Shown: positions 37,395-49,640, counted from the stretch's first letter. The stretch: DNA of 64,000 nucleotides from Phocoena phocoena (GCF_963924675.1 NW_027077440.1:1102501-1166500); one strand, 5' to 3'. The notes: a model not told the origin generated them from the letters alone. Numbers and translations are program-made.

Positions 37395-38460
37395 GTCAGT
37401 GAAGCCACTGAGGATATACCTCCAGTAGTTCCTAAATCCTACACCCTGCTGGTCATTCTACCAACCACCAGGACTTGGTATTCTGTATTAGTCTTCACTG
37501 ATGCCTTCTTTTGTATTCCATTAGTCCCAGAGTCACAAGAAATTTTGGCTTGTGAGTGACAGGACTCAACATACAACTAAAACAATACTTCCAGGCTGTC
37601 TTGCCCCAAGGGTTCAAAAATTCTTTAGCTCAGCTAAAGACCTAAAAGTTCTACCTCTGGAAAAGGAAACACTCCTTCAATATTCAGACGACATTCTGAT
37701 CGCCAGCCCTACTAAGGAGGCCTCAGAACTACCAAGCCAATAAAGGATAGAAGTTGTCCACGAAAAAGCTCAAGTATCACAGACTACGGTGACCTGCCTG
37801 GGCTTCATTCTCACAGAAGGTCGGAGAAGCCCATCCCAGGAAAGGGAAGAAACAATTTACAGCCTTACCCCTTTCTGAAACTAGAAGACAGCTTAGGGGT
37901 TCCTGGGGAAGCCAGGGTTTCCTGCCTCTGGATCCCTAACTACAGTCTACTAGCTGGGCCTCTATATGAAACACTGAAAGGAAAAGATGATGATCCTTTT
38001 GAATAGAATCCAGAAGTGGCCTTTCAAGAATGGAAAGAGAAGTCAATTCAGACCCTTGCCCTGGAACTCCCTAATTTAGCTAAACCCTTTGACCTTTACA
38101 TTCCTGGTGAAAGGTGAATCGCCATTGGAGTATTAGTGCAAAAACTGGGACCACTTGAAATGGAACAATGCAAGAATGCCATCCAGGTAGGATAAACTAT
38201 GGTCACCAAGGGGCTTGGCCCACCGCCACATCTGGCCAAGATACTGGTGGTATCTGAAAACTTGGAAATCAACAGCCCAAAAGGCCACCTCCCTTCTAAG
38301 GGAAACGGACCCCACGTGGTGATCCTAACCCCCAACCATGCCCTGAAGTTGCAGGGTTTGCTCCGTGGGCACACTGACCTCGATTGAGGAGGGCCTCCAA
38401 CTCCAACCTCCAGAGAGATAACCGGGGACAACGGGGCACCATGACGACCCGTGTGACCAT
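37395..38460 (+). pseudogene. pol: Endogenous retrovirus pol remnant (RT and RNase H part), gammaretrovirus-like
   Basis: Conceptual translation shows TWYSVLVFTDAFFCIP near 37473-37520, matching reverse transcriptase motif A surroundings. LLQYSDDILIAS near 37672-37707 contains the YxDD catalytic motif (as YSDD). CLGFILTEGRRS follows, and an IGVLVQKLGP stretch near 38119-38150 fits the start of the RNase H or connection region. Motif A lies in frame 3. The YSDD part and the following segment lie in frame 1 with an in-frame stop at 37741-37743, and another stop falls just before the RNase H stretch. The order fits an ERV1-type pol. It is shortened, frameshifted and not functional. I did not see gag or protease. 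Confidence 0.7.
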
Positions 38461-39000
38461 CACTTGACCTGGAGTTTCTCTCATAAAACAACAAGAGTGT
38501 GTCCCAAAAGAGTAGACTACTGCTTGCAGTACTTACTGTACCCAGAGGGGAGCTAATAATCTTGGCGGGGGAACCGTATATCATGCTGTCACCATAGAAA
38601 AGCCTACAGACACCCTGATGATGGTGGCCAATAAGACCGGCTGGACTCCTGTTTACTTCCAAAGGCTCTTGACTCAGTGACCATCATGATCCTTCATCAC
38701 CACTGACCCTGGACTGTCTGGGAGCTGAGCGGGCAGGATCCTGACACCTGGTGCTGTTTTTACGTTAATTCAGGGGCCTAATGGAAGAAAGCGCAGACTG
38801 TTGGTCAGAGCATCTAGGCTGGCAGAAACGGTCAGTCAGAGCATCTAGGCTGGCAGAAACGGTCAGCCTAAGGTGGCCGAACAAATGTGGGGCGGAGTGA
38901 AACTGGACCTCACAGCGCCACTGCACATCTCCTTTCTGGACCCTTAAAGGTCATTAGAATCTATAACACTTCCAATACTGGTGCTCAGGTGGACGAGCAG
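38461..39000 (+). pseudogene. env: ERV downstream remnant with a trace of env TM
   Basis: Most of this stretch cannot be read as protein. At about 38743-38775 the frame gives DTWCCFYVNSG, resembling the cysteine-rich CC motif of a gammaretroviral transmembrane subunit. That fits its place downstream of pol, though integrase and most of env are missing or unreadable. The reading is short and stops soon after, so the call is tentative. Confidence 0.4.
38804..38865. repeat. Exact 31-bp tandem duplication
   Basis: GTCAGAGCATCTAGGCTGGC plus 11 more bases occurs twice back to back (38804-38834 and 38835-38865) with no difference. It lies inside the decayed ERV segment, so it arose after the element lost coding capacity, or recently. 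Confidence 0.9.
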
Positions 39001-39645
39001 GGAGGCAGGAGGCCTGGGGACAATCAACGTCACCTGGAGGCTGCTGGGGAGAAGTTCTGACCCTCGCCCACGGGTATGAAGCCTCCTAACTCAGCACTCA
39101 GCAGTTACAGAAGAAGGGTCTGCACCCGCAGCACTCCAAGAATGAGGAAAGGGACAAAAGGCAGAAGAGAAGTTTGTCCCAGGCAAAGCCCCTTAAAAAT
39201 GCCTGGGAGATAAAAATAGAATCTGGGCAATAAAATAAAGTCTAACCATTTTTATCCTTTGTGCTTTGTCTAATTTCAGGTGCTCCTAGTGTCCCGCATA
39301 CAGAGGTTCCACACCCGGCACTTCAGACCAGATTTCCTAGAGCAGAATGGCTCGATGACACTTCAGCTCCTGGGGCCCAGTTCAGACTCCGTGACATAGA
39401 GCCTGAGCTGCAGCCAACCAGGTCCTCGAGAGCTCAGCCCCCTCCCTCCCAGTGACTCTGACAGGATCTCTACACAGCAGCCCAGCCCACAGCCCACAGG
39501 GTAGCACCTCTCCATTCTCTGATCAAAATATAAAGTTTCCTTTGCTTTTGAACCAAACTCAGTCTCGATCTATTGGCTCCAATGACACTGGGCAGGGGGA
39601 CACTTGTTGGCGTCCACTCTGGAGGATCAGTAACAGAAATTGAGA
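39001..39645 (+). other. Possible ERV 3' LTR region
   Basis: It follows the ERV remnant. It has CAATAAAATAAAG near 39228-39240, a C-rich promoter-like stretch, a second AAAATATAAAG near 39525, and GACACTGGGCAGGGGGAC near 39584-39601 before GGATCAGTAACA. These would fit U3-R-U5 of a gammaretrovirus-type LTR, but I cannot define the ends and see no second LTR in the window. Confidence 0.3.
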
Positions 39646-39954
39646 ACATTGTAACTTCAATGAACAGATGTGTGAGCCAAACTGTAATTAACATAGAACA
39701 GTGTATAAGGCTCGGGTAAAATAAGATGTTTCTAACACTTCCATTTGATATTTCCATCACTTTCTTATAAGCAAGTTCAGTGAAAAGGTTTGTCTTCTTT
39801 GTCAGGTCAATATTAGAGAAACAAAGTGATTTCTTTCCAAGGATGTACATCTAATAATCTTGGTTAAAGCTTCAATCTTGTTTTAAATGCTTTTGCATTG
39901 AAAATGATACCTCTCTTTCAGCTCCCCCATTTCTGAGAAGCATAAAATCTTATA
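39646..39954. other. AT-rich DNA, nothing recognised
   Basis: No satellite unit, repeat family or convincing reading frame is visible here. The 126-codon minus-strand frame at 39470-39850 crosses the putative LTR edge and has no recognisable domain. Confidence 0.4.
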
Positions 39955-40135
39955 ATTTATTATTACCAAAGGGAAATGGTAGGAGGAGGGATAAATTAAC
40001 AGTTTGGGATTAACACATACACACTGCTATGTATGAAATCATCAGCAAGGAACTACTGTATAGCACAGGGAACTACACTCAATATTTTGCAATAACCTAT
40101 AAGGGGAAATGATCTGAAAAAGAATAGATATTTTT
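39955..40135 (+). mobile_element. Short L1 3' UTR fragment
   Basis: The series ATTACCAAAGGGAAATGG, GGGATAAATTAACAGTTTGG, ACACATACACACTGCTATG, AACTACTGTATAGCACAGGG, CAATAACCTATAAGGGG and ATCTGAAAAAGAATAGATA is the standard cetartiodactyl L1 3' UTR order. It is truncated on both sides, and no poly-A tail follows. Confidence 0.85.
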
Positions 40136-40330
40136 ATTGACATCATCCATCAATGACAGTAAAAATGGAATCTAAGGGAAGACAGTGGTGAGTGCTTCTG
40201 ACCCTGAAGACTTCAATCATCTAAAGTTTGGACTCTGCCTACTTCCCAAGGCCCTTAATGAACATATGTGTAGCCGTAGCTTAAAAAATTCCCCAGTTTG
40301 GGTTGCGGAGAGACACTGATATTGAAAATC
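40136..40330. other. Transition DNA before array 2
   Basis: About 200 bp that I cannot align to L1 or to the satellite. Satellite similarity becomes visible from about 40331 (GAATGGGACCCTTCC, CTAAAACATGCCTG). The true boundary may lie a little to the left, hidden by divergence. Confidence 0.4.
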
Positions 40331-40930
40331 CCCTGGTGTTCTCCTCACATGAATGGGACCCTTCCTACACCTAAAACATGCCTGTCACACCCAGAGGATG
40401 GTATACCGTCTGATCGGGAAAAGTTTGGAAAAGGCATCTCATCTCCTCATCTCTTGGTGCTAGGGTTCACCACTCCAGCGTCTTTACTAACAGTCTCCCC
40501 ACTTGGAGATGTCAGCACTGTCAACATCCTGTTGCATACAGTTTGGAATTTGTCCAGAGGATGAAGCAGAAGGAGGAGGAACAATGAGAGACAAGTCCTA
40601 GGTGTTCGGACAGGCACATGCCACTCTAATTTCCAATCAGGAATACGAATTGACCAAAGGCTAGGGTTGCCCATGGAAACAGAATAGGGCTTGAGGAATC
40701 CTGATGCTTTGTGGCCAGTTCCCATAAACACAAGTTGGAAAATGGAACTCAGGGGCACTAAAATTCATGAAACTGCAGAATTGAAAATATCTATCACTGA
40801 AAAATGTCTTGAGGAAAGTCAGAGAAAAGGACTTGTAAGCAACGGAGAATGGCAGGAAAGGGATTGGAAGAGGTAGAAAGGACTCGCCATTAAGCACAAG
40901 AAAAGGGGCTGAACATTGCCAACATTGCAG
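40331..40930. repeat. Diverged partial satellite unit at the array 2 left edge
   Basis: It starts at the phase about 600 bp before the palindrome. Landmarks are kept but altered: CTAGGGTTCACCACTCCAG for CTCGGGTTCACCATTCCAG, ACTTGGAGATGTCAGC for GCTTGGAGAGTCAGTGC, AACAATGAGAGACAAG for ACCAATGAGAGACTAG. It is among the most diverged satellite in the window, with small indels. Confidence 0.85.
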
Positions 40931-42664
40931 TTGGCCAAAAAGGGTGTATGCGTCTTTTTCTGTATATATTCAAGAAAAGGGCATACACTTTTTTAGCCAA
41001 CCAAACAGGTGGGCACTGGAAATCAATACTACAAAACATATCACTTTGCGTCAGTCAGAAGAGCCGTCCTCATAATGTGTAAACACCAGAAATGCAGGAC
41101 AGGGCAAGGAGAAAAGGGAGCCCTGTGAGTCTTATAGTGGAAATGTATATTGCCAACGGTCACTCTGGATAAGTCTATTGTGTTTACTAAAGCATCTAAA
41201 AAATGAGCTACCGAGAACAGGGCACTTGCACTCATGGACGTATATCTTGGGAAAAACAAAAATCGAGAGGACACAGGCACCCCAATGTTTACCACCTCTC
41301 TGTTTAAAAGATCCTCGACTAGGATATAACTTAAATGTATCTGCAGAGAAAAAACGGACAGAGATGTGGTGCTTATGTAGAGTGGAATATTACTCAGCCT
41401 GGAAATCAATGAAATACGGCCAGTTATAACAACTCCAGAGGAGTTACGTGTGATCATTCGAAGTCACATAATTCAAAAAGAAAAAGACATAAGATATCAC
41501 TAATACATGGAATGTTAACATGGCTACACATGAATTGAATTACAAAAGAGAAGAGGGTTTCAAATTAAGAAAAGCAACTTATGCTTCCTTAAGGGGAAAG
41601 GTGAGTTGGGGTGCTGCATAAAACCAGAGATTGAAATTAGCACAGATACCATTCCATAAGCCAAATATGTAATAGTCAAGACCTACTCTTTCTCAACGAA
41701 ATGGACTCAACACGCCATATTCAATGCCTAAGACTATACCGGATTAGTAAGAATCTTAAAACCCATGGACTTATATGTCTCTGTAAGAGAAACAAGCGCG
41801 TGTACAGCGGCATAAACGAAGCAGTGAAAATCCGATAAATCCCATTATTAAAATAAATTTCAAAAACAAAACACAAGGACAGTGAAATAGGTAGCAATTC
41901 TTAAATAATTCACTCAGGGCATGTGATGCAACCTGGATTTACCACATCTAAACCCAGAGCTGGTTGAGACATAAGGCTGGACACTTCAGGCTGATAGCAT
42001 TGGTGAGTTTCGGTGAACAAATGCAGATCCTTTGAAGTCATACTGCATGGTACCCATTCCAAGGGTCCCAACTCTCCAGGTTCAAGGGATTCTTTCTTCA
42101 GCTAAAACATGCGTGGGAAACGCCGAGTATGGTCCACCGTGTGATTAGGAAACGATTTAAAATGCATCTCAGTTTTCGTATCCTGGTCCTCGGGTTCACC
42201 ATTCCAGACGGTTTACTTACACTCTCCCCGCTTGGAGAGTCAGTGCCTTTAACCTCCTGTTTGGCACAGCTTGCAATTTCTGCGCAAGATGAACAGGAAT
42301 AGGGAGAACCAATGAGAGACTAGCTATAGGTGTCTGCACGGGCAAATGTAAGGCTCATTTCCCACCAGGAAGAGGAAATAACCAAAGACTCAGCGTGCCC
42401 TGCCGGAAACAGATTAGGGCCTGAAGCAATCCTGCGGTTTTGTGCCCAGCTCACAAAAAGCGAGTTGAAGAAAGGAGCTCAGGGGCACTGTAATTCACAA
42501 ACCTGCAGAGTTATAAATGACAGCTATCCTCCAAAAATATATTGAAGTAAGCCTGCGAAGGGGACTTGAAAGCGGGGCAGAGTTTCAGGAAAACGACTGC
42601 AGGGGGTAGATTGGAATTGCCCTGAAAGCATAGGAAAAGAGGCAGAATGACGACAATGATGTAC
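40931..42664. repeat. Satellite unit at the array 2 edge, half diverged and half regular
   Basis: Length 1734 bp. The palindrome is degraded (40931-41000: GGGTGTATGCGTC and AAGGGCATACAC) and its centre is TATATATT. The first 550 bp are strongly diverged. From about 41590 the sequence quickly comes to resemble ordinary units, with the CATAAACG...TTTCAAAAAC block near 41803-41866. The switch within one unit marks where homogenisation stops. Confidence 0.88.
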
Positions 42665-44408
42665 TTGGCCATAAAGGGCGTATGCGTTTTTTCCTGAATA
42701 TATTCAGGAAAAAACGCATACGCCCTTTTTGGCCAACCAAGCAAGCCTGTAAAGGAAATCTGCACTACAATGAAGTCTCACTGCCCCGCGGGCAAAAGGG
42801 CCATCTGAAAAAAGTGTAAAATCCAGAAAGGTAGGACAGGATATGGAGAACAGGGAGCCTTGTTATGCTGATTGGCAGGATGTAAATTGCCAGCAGCCAC
42901 CCTGGAGAAGTGTATGGTGTTTCCTGAAACACTTAAGAAACAAAGCAACACAGCCTATGGCACTTCCACTTATGGTCCCAAATTACGGAAATTAACTCAA
43001 AAACAGACAGCCACCCCAATGTTTGGGATGGCTGTGTTCACAAGAAGCTCGTCTACACTACCAGGTAAATATCCCAGAAAGCAAAAAATGGATAAAGAAG
43101 TTGTGGCACGTACGTACAATGCAATATCACTCAGCAATGAAATCTGTGTCATCAGGCCCATAGCGGCATAGTGAGTGTATGCAGGTACGGTGATTCTACG
43201 TGAACTACGTCACACAGAAAAAGAGACATCATGAGATATCACTAATAAACGGAATGTAAACTTGACTAAACATGAACTGAATTACAAAACAGAACAGGGT
43301 CTCAAATTTAGAAAACCAACTAGTGCTTGCTTATGGGGAAAGGTGCGTTGGGGAGCTGCATAAAACCAGAGACTGAAATTAGCACAGATAACTTTCCATA
43401 AGCCAAATATGTAATAGACAAGACCTACTCCTTGCTCAACGAAATGGACCCAACAACACATATTCAATGCCTAGGAATATACCTAACTAGGAAGAATCTT
43501 AAACCCCATGGATATATATGTCTCCGTAAGAGAATCAAGCGTGTGTACAGCGGCTGAAACGCAGCAGTGAAAATCCGATAAATCCCATTATCAAAATAAA
43601 TTTCGAAAACAAAACACAAAGACAGTGAAATAGAGAGCAATTCTTAAATAATTCACTCAGGGCATGTGATGCAACCGGGATTGACCACATCTACACCCAG
43701 AGCTGGTTGAGACATAAGGCTGGACACTTCAGGCTGATAGCATTGGTGAGTTTCGGTGAGCAAATGCAGACCCTTTGAAGTCATACTGCATGGTAACCAT
43801 TCCATGGGTCCCAACTCTCCAGGTTCATGGGATTCTTCCTCCAGCTAAAACATGCATGGGAAACCCAGAGTATCGTCCACCGTGTGATTGGGAAACGATT
43901 TAAAATGCATCTGAGTTTTCGTATCCTGGTCCTCGGGTTCACCATTCCAGATGCTTTACTAACACTCTCCCCGCTTGGAGAGTCAGTGCCTTTAACCTCC
44001 TCTTTGGCACAGCTTGCAATTTCTGTGCAAGATGAACAGGAATAGGGAGAACCAATGAGAGACTAGCTGTAGGTGTCTGCACGGGCAAATGTAACGCTCA
44101 TTGCCCACAAGGAAGAGGAATTAAACAAAGGCTCAGTGTGCCCTGCTGGAAACAGATTATGGCCCAAAAAAATCCTGCGGTTTTGTGCCCAGCTCTCAAG
44201 AAAGCGAGTTGAAGAAAGGAGTTCAGGGGCACTGTAATTCACAAACCTGCAGAGTTATAAATGACAGCTATCTTCCAAAAGTATATTGAAGTAAGCCTGC
44301 GAAGGGGACTTGAAAGCGGGGCAGAATTTCAGGAAAACAATTGCAGGGAGTAGACTGGAATTGCCCTGAAAGCATAGGAAAAGAGGCACAACGTCGACAA
44401 TGATGCAC
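42665..44408. repeat. Satellite unit, array 2
   Basis: Length 1744 bp. The left arm has CCATAAAGGG for CCAAAAAGGG. Class A is modified: the usual CTATAGCTTACGG is shortened to CCAAATTACGG near 42977, and CAATGTTTGGGATGG is intermediate between classes A and B. Confidence 0.91.
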
Positions 44409-46151
44409 TTGGCCAAAAAGGGCGTATGCGTTTTTTCCTGAATATATTCAGGAAAAAACGTATACGCCCTTTTTGGCCAACCAAGCAAGCCTGTAAAGGA
44501 AATCTGCACTACAATGAAATCTCACTGCCCCCCGGGCAAAAGGGCCATCTGAAAAAAGTGTAAAATCCAGAAAGTTAGGACAGGATATGGAGAACAGGGA
44601 GCCTTGTTATGCTGATTGGCAGGATGTAAATTGCCAACAGCCACCCTGGGGAAGTGTATGGTGTTTCCTGAAACACGTAAGTAATAAAGCAACACATCCT
44701 ATCGCAATTGCACTTATGCTCCTATTGCTTAGGGAAATTAAAATCAAAAACAGTGAGCCACCCCAAAGTTTGGGACGGCTGTGTTCCCAAGAAGCTCGTC
44801 TACAGTACCAGGTAAATATCCCAGAAAGCAAAAAATGGATAAAGAAGTTGTGGAACGTACGTCCAATGCAATATCACTCAGCAATGAAATCTGTGTCATC
44901 AGACCCGTAGCGGCATAGTGAGTGGATGCAGCTACGGTGATTCTACGTGAACTACATCACACAGAAAAAGAAACATCATAAGATATCACTAATACACGGA
45001 ATGTAAACTTGACTACACATGAACTGAATTACAAAACAGAACAGGGTCTCAAATTTAGAAAACCAACTAGTGCTTGCTTATGGGGAAAGGTGCGTTGGGG
45101 TGCTGCATAAAACCAGAGACTGAAATTACCACAGATAACTTTCCATAAGCCAAATATGTAATAGACAAGACCTACTCCTTGCTCAACGAAATGGACTCAA
45201 CACCACATATTCAACGCCTAGGAATATACCTGACTAGGAAGAATCTTAAAACCCATGGATTTATATGTCTCCATAAGACAAACAAGCGTGTGGACAGCGG
45301 AATAAACGCAGCAGTGAAAATCCGATAAATCCCATTATCAAAATAAATTTCGAAAACAAAACACAAAGACAGTAAAATAGCAATTCTTAAATAATTCACT
45401 CAGGGCATGTGATGCAACCGGGATTGACCACATCTACACCCAGAGCTGGTTGAGACATAAGGCTGGACACTTCAGGCTGATAGCATTGGTGAGTTTCGGT
45501 GAGCAAATGCAGACCCTTTGAAGTCATACTGCATGGTACCCATTCCATGGGTCCCAACTCTCCAGGTTCAAGGGATTCTTCCTCCAGCTAAAACATGCAT
45601 GGGAAACGCAGAGTACCGTCCACCGTGTGATTGGGAAACGATTTCAAATGCATCTCAGTTTTCGTATCCTTGTCCTCGGGTTCACCATTCCAGATGCTTT
45701 ACTAACACTCTCCCCACTTGGAGAGTCAGTGCCTTTAACCTCCTGTTTGGCACAGCTTGCAATTTCTATGCAAGATGAACAGGAATAGGGAGAACCAATG
45801 AGAGACTAGCTGTATGTGTCTGCACGGGCAAATGTAACGCTCATTGCCCACCAGGAAGAGGAATTAAACAAAGGCTCAGTGTGCCCTGCTGGAAAAAGAT
45901 TAGGGCCTGAAGCAATCCTGCGGTTTTGTGCCCAGCTCAGAAGAAAGCGAGTTGAAGAAAGGAGCTCAGGGGCACTGTAATTCACAAACCTGCAGAGTTA
46001 TAAATGACAGCTATCCTCCAAAAATATACTGAAGTAAGCCTGCGAAGGGGACTTGAAAGCGGGGCAGAATTTCAGGAAAACGATTGCAGGGGGTAGACTG
46101 AAATTGCCCTGAAAGCATAGGAAAAGAGGCAGAACGTCGACAATGATGCAC
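44409..46151. repeat. Satellite unit, array 2 (class B)
   Basis: Length 1743 bp. One right-arm mismatch (ACGTATACGCCC). Class B block at 44704-44790. A private 4-base deletion shortens AATAGAGAGCAATTC to AATAGCAATTC near 45376. Confidence 0.91.
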
Positions 46152-46219
46152 TTGGCCAAAAAGGGCAGAACGTCGACAATGATGCACTTGGCCAAAAAGG
46201 ACAATGATGCACTTGGCCA
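46152..46219. repeat. Palindrome replaced by nested direct repeats
   Basis: After TTGGCCAAAAAGGGC the sequence jumps back to AGAACGTCGACAATGATGC (already present at about 46131-46149) and repeats to TTGGCCAAAAAGG. It then jumps back again to ACAATGATGCACTTGGCC and continues as AACCAAGC, the normal right flank. Only the first 15 bases of the left arm remain at the first jump. The inner arms and centre are gone. Confidence 0.93.
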
Positions 46220-47893
46220 ACCAAGCAAGCCTGTAAAGGAAATCTGCACTACAATGAAGTCTCACTGCCCCCCGGGCAAAAGGGCCATCTGAAAAAAGTG
46301 TAAAATCCAGAAAGGTAGGACAGGATATGGAGAACAGGGAGCCTTGTTATGCTGATTGGCAGGATGTAAACTGCCAGCAGCCACCCTGGAGAAGTGTATG
46401 GTGTTTCCTGAAACACGTAAGAAACAAAGCAATACAGCCTATGGCACTTCCACTTATGGTCCTATAGCTTACGGAAATTAAAATCAAAAACAGACAGCCA
46501 CGCCAATATTTGGGACGGCTGTGTTCACAAGAAGCTCGTCTACAGTACCAGGTAAATATCCCAGAAAGCAAAAAATGGATAAAGGAGTTGTGACATGTAC
46601 GTACAAATGAATATCACTCAGCAATGAAATCTGTGTCATCAGGCCCGTAGCGGCATAGTGCGTGGATGCAGGTACGGTGATTCTACGTGAACTACGTCAC
46701 ACAGAAATAGAAACATCATAAGATATGACTAATACAAGGAATGTAAACTTGACTACACATGAACTGAATTACAAAACAGAACAGGGTCTCAAATTTAGTA
46801 AACCAACTAGTGCTTGCTTATGGGGTAAGGTGCATTGGGGTGCTGCATAAAACCAGAGACTGAAATTAGCACAGATAACTTTCCATAAGCCAAATATGTA
46901 ATAGACAGGACCTACTCCTTGCTCAAAGAAATGGACCCAACACCATATATTCAACGCCTAGGAATATACCTGACTAGGAAGAATCTTAAAACCCATGGAT
47001 ATATATGTCTCCGTATGAGAATCAAGTGTGTGTACAGCGGCCGAAACGCAGCAGTGAAAATCCGATAAATCCCATTATCAAAATAAATTTCGAAAACAAA
47101 ACACAAAGACAGTGAAATAGAGAGCAATTCTTAAATAATTCACTCAGGGCATGTGATGCAACCGGGATTGACCACATCTACACCCAGAGCTGGTTGAGAC
47201 ATAAGGCTGGACACTTCAGGCTGATAGCATTGGTGAGTTTCGGTGAGCAAATGCAGACCCTTTGAAGTCATACTGCATGGTACCCATTCCATGGGTCCCA
47301 ACTCTCCAGGTTCAAGTGATTCTTCCTCCAGCTAAACCATGCATGGGAAACCCAGAGTATCGTCCACCGTGTGATTGGGAAACGATTTAAAATGCATCTC
47401 AGTTTTCGTATCCTGGTCCTTGGGTTCACCATTCCAGATGCTTTACTAACACTCTCCCCGCTTGGAGAGTCAGTGCCTTTAACCTCCTCTTTGGCACAGC
47501 TTGCAATTTCTGTGCAAGATGAACAGGAATAGGGAGAACCAATGAGAGACTAGCTGTAGGTGTCTGCACGGGCAAATGTAACGCTCATTGCCGACCCGGA
47601 AGAGGAATTAAACAAAGGCTCAGCGTTCCCTGCTGAAAACAGATTAGGGCCGGAAGCAATCCTGCGGTTTTGTGCTCAGCTCACAAATAGCGAGTTGAAG
47701 AAAGGAGCTCAGGGGCACTGTAATTCACAAACCTGCAGAGTTATAAATGACAGCTATCCTCCAAAAATATATTGAAGTAAGCCTGCGAAGGGGACTTGAA
47801 AGCGGGGCAGAATTTCAGGAAAACGATTGCAGGGGTAGACTGGAATTGCCCTGAAAGCATAGGAAAAGAGGCAGAACGTCGACAATGATGCAC
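46152..47893. repeat. Satellite unit lacking the palindrome
   Basis: Length 1742 bp. Class A. Private variants are shared with the unit at 24447 (GGATAAAGGAGTTGTG, GTACAAATGAATATCAC, CTTATGGGGTAAGG, CTCAAAGAAATGG). The palindrome is replaced by short direct repeats, described in the next entry. Confidence 0.92.
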
Positions 47894-49640
47894 TTGGCCA
47901 AAAAGTGCGTATGCGTTTTTTCCTGAATATATTCAGGAAAAAACGCATACGCCCTTTTTGGCCAACCAAGCAAGCCTGTAAAGGAAATCTGCACTACAAT
48001 GAAGTCTCACTGCCCCCCGGGCAAAAGGGCCATCTAAATAAAGTGTAAAATCCAGAAAGGTAGGACAGGATATGGAGAACAGGGAGCCTATTTATGCTGA
48101 TTGGCAGGATGTAAATTGCAAGCAGCCACCCTGGAGAAGTGTATGGTGTTTCCTGAAACACGTAAGAAACAAAGCAACACAGCCTATGGCACTTCCACTT
48201 ATGGTCCTATAGCTTACGGAAATTAAAATCAAAAACAGACAGCCACCCCAATATTTGGGACGGCTGTGTTCACAAGAAGCTCGTCTACAGTATCAGGTAA
48301 ATATCCCAGAAAGCAAAAAATGGATAAAGAAGTTGTGGCACGTACGTACAATGCAATATAACTCAGCAATGAAATCTGTGTCATCAGGCCCGTAGCGGCA
48401 TAGTGAGTGGATGCAGGTACGGTGATTCTACGTGAACTACGTCACACAGAAAAAGAAACATCATAAGATATCACTAATACACGGAATGTAAACTTGACTA
48501 CACATGAACTGAATTACAAAACAGAACAGGGTCTCAAATTTAGAAAATCAACTAGTGCTTGCTTACGGGGAAAGGTGCCTTGGGGTGCTGCATAAAACCA
48601 GAGACTGAAATTAGCACAGATAAATTTCCATAAGCCAAATATGTAATAGACAAGACCTACTCCTTGCTCAACGAAATGGACCCAACACCACATATTCAAC
48701 GCCTAGGTATATACCTGACTAGGAAGCATCTTAAAACCCATGGATATATATGTCTCCGTAAGAGAATCAAGCGTGTGTACAGCGGCTGAAACGCAGCAGG
48801 GAAAATCCGATAAATCCCATTATCAAAATAAATTTCGAAAACAAAACACAACGACAGTGAAATAGAGAGCAATTCTTAAATAATCCACTTAGGGCATGTG
48901 ATGCAACCGGGAATGACCACATGTACACCCAGAGGTGGTTGAGACATAAAGCTGGACACTTCAGGCTGATAGCATTGGTGAGTTTCGGTGAGCAAATGCA
49001 GACCCTTTGAAGTCATACTGCATGGTACCCATTCCATGGGTCCCAACTCTCCAGGTTCAAGGGATTCTTCCTCCAGCTAAAACATGCATGGGAAACCCAG
49101 AGTATCATCCACCGTGTGATTGGGAAACGATTTAAAATGCATCTCAGTTTTCGTATCCTGGTCCTCGGGTTCACCATTCCAGATGCTTTACTAACACTCT
49201 CCCCGCTTGGAGAGTCAGTGCCTTTAACCTCCGCTTTGGCACAGCTTGCAATTTCTGTGCAAGATGAACAGGAATAGGGAGAAACAATGAGAAACTAGCT
49301 CTAGGTGTCAGCACGGGCAAATGTAACGCTCATTGCCCACCAGGAAGAGGAATTAAACAAAGGCTCAGTGTGCCCTGCTGGAAACAGATTAGGGCCTGAA
49401 GCAATCCTGCGGTTTTGTGCCCAGCTCAAAAGAAAGCGAGTTGAAGAAAGGAGATCAGGGGCACTGTAATTCACAAACCTGCAGAGTTATAAATGACAGC
49501 TATCCTCCAAAAATATATTGAAGTAAGCCTGTGAAGGGGACTTGAAAGTGGGGCAGAATTTCAGGAAAACGATTGCAGGGGGTAGACTGGAATTGCCCTG
49601 AAAGCATAGGAAAAGAGGCAGAACGTCGACAATGATGCAC
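47894..49640. repeat. Satellite unit, array 2
   Basis: Length 1747 bp. The left arm reads AAAAAGTGCGTATGCG and the right arm is canonical, so the palindrome has one mismatched pair. Class A. The CCGAAACG block is changed to CTGAAACGCAGCAGGG near 48785. Confidence 0.91.

Noticed and set aside
36848..37408. 186-codon minus-strand frame in the GC-rich single-copy stretch
   Set aside because: It runs through the three 70-bp repeats, whose repeat-encoded residues inflate it. I see no homology, splice sites or promoter to support a gene.
35869..40330. tRNA-derived cetartiodactyl SINE (CHR type)
   Set aside because: I looked for the usual A and B box and ACTTCCCTGGTGG-like start on both strands and did not find it.
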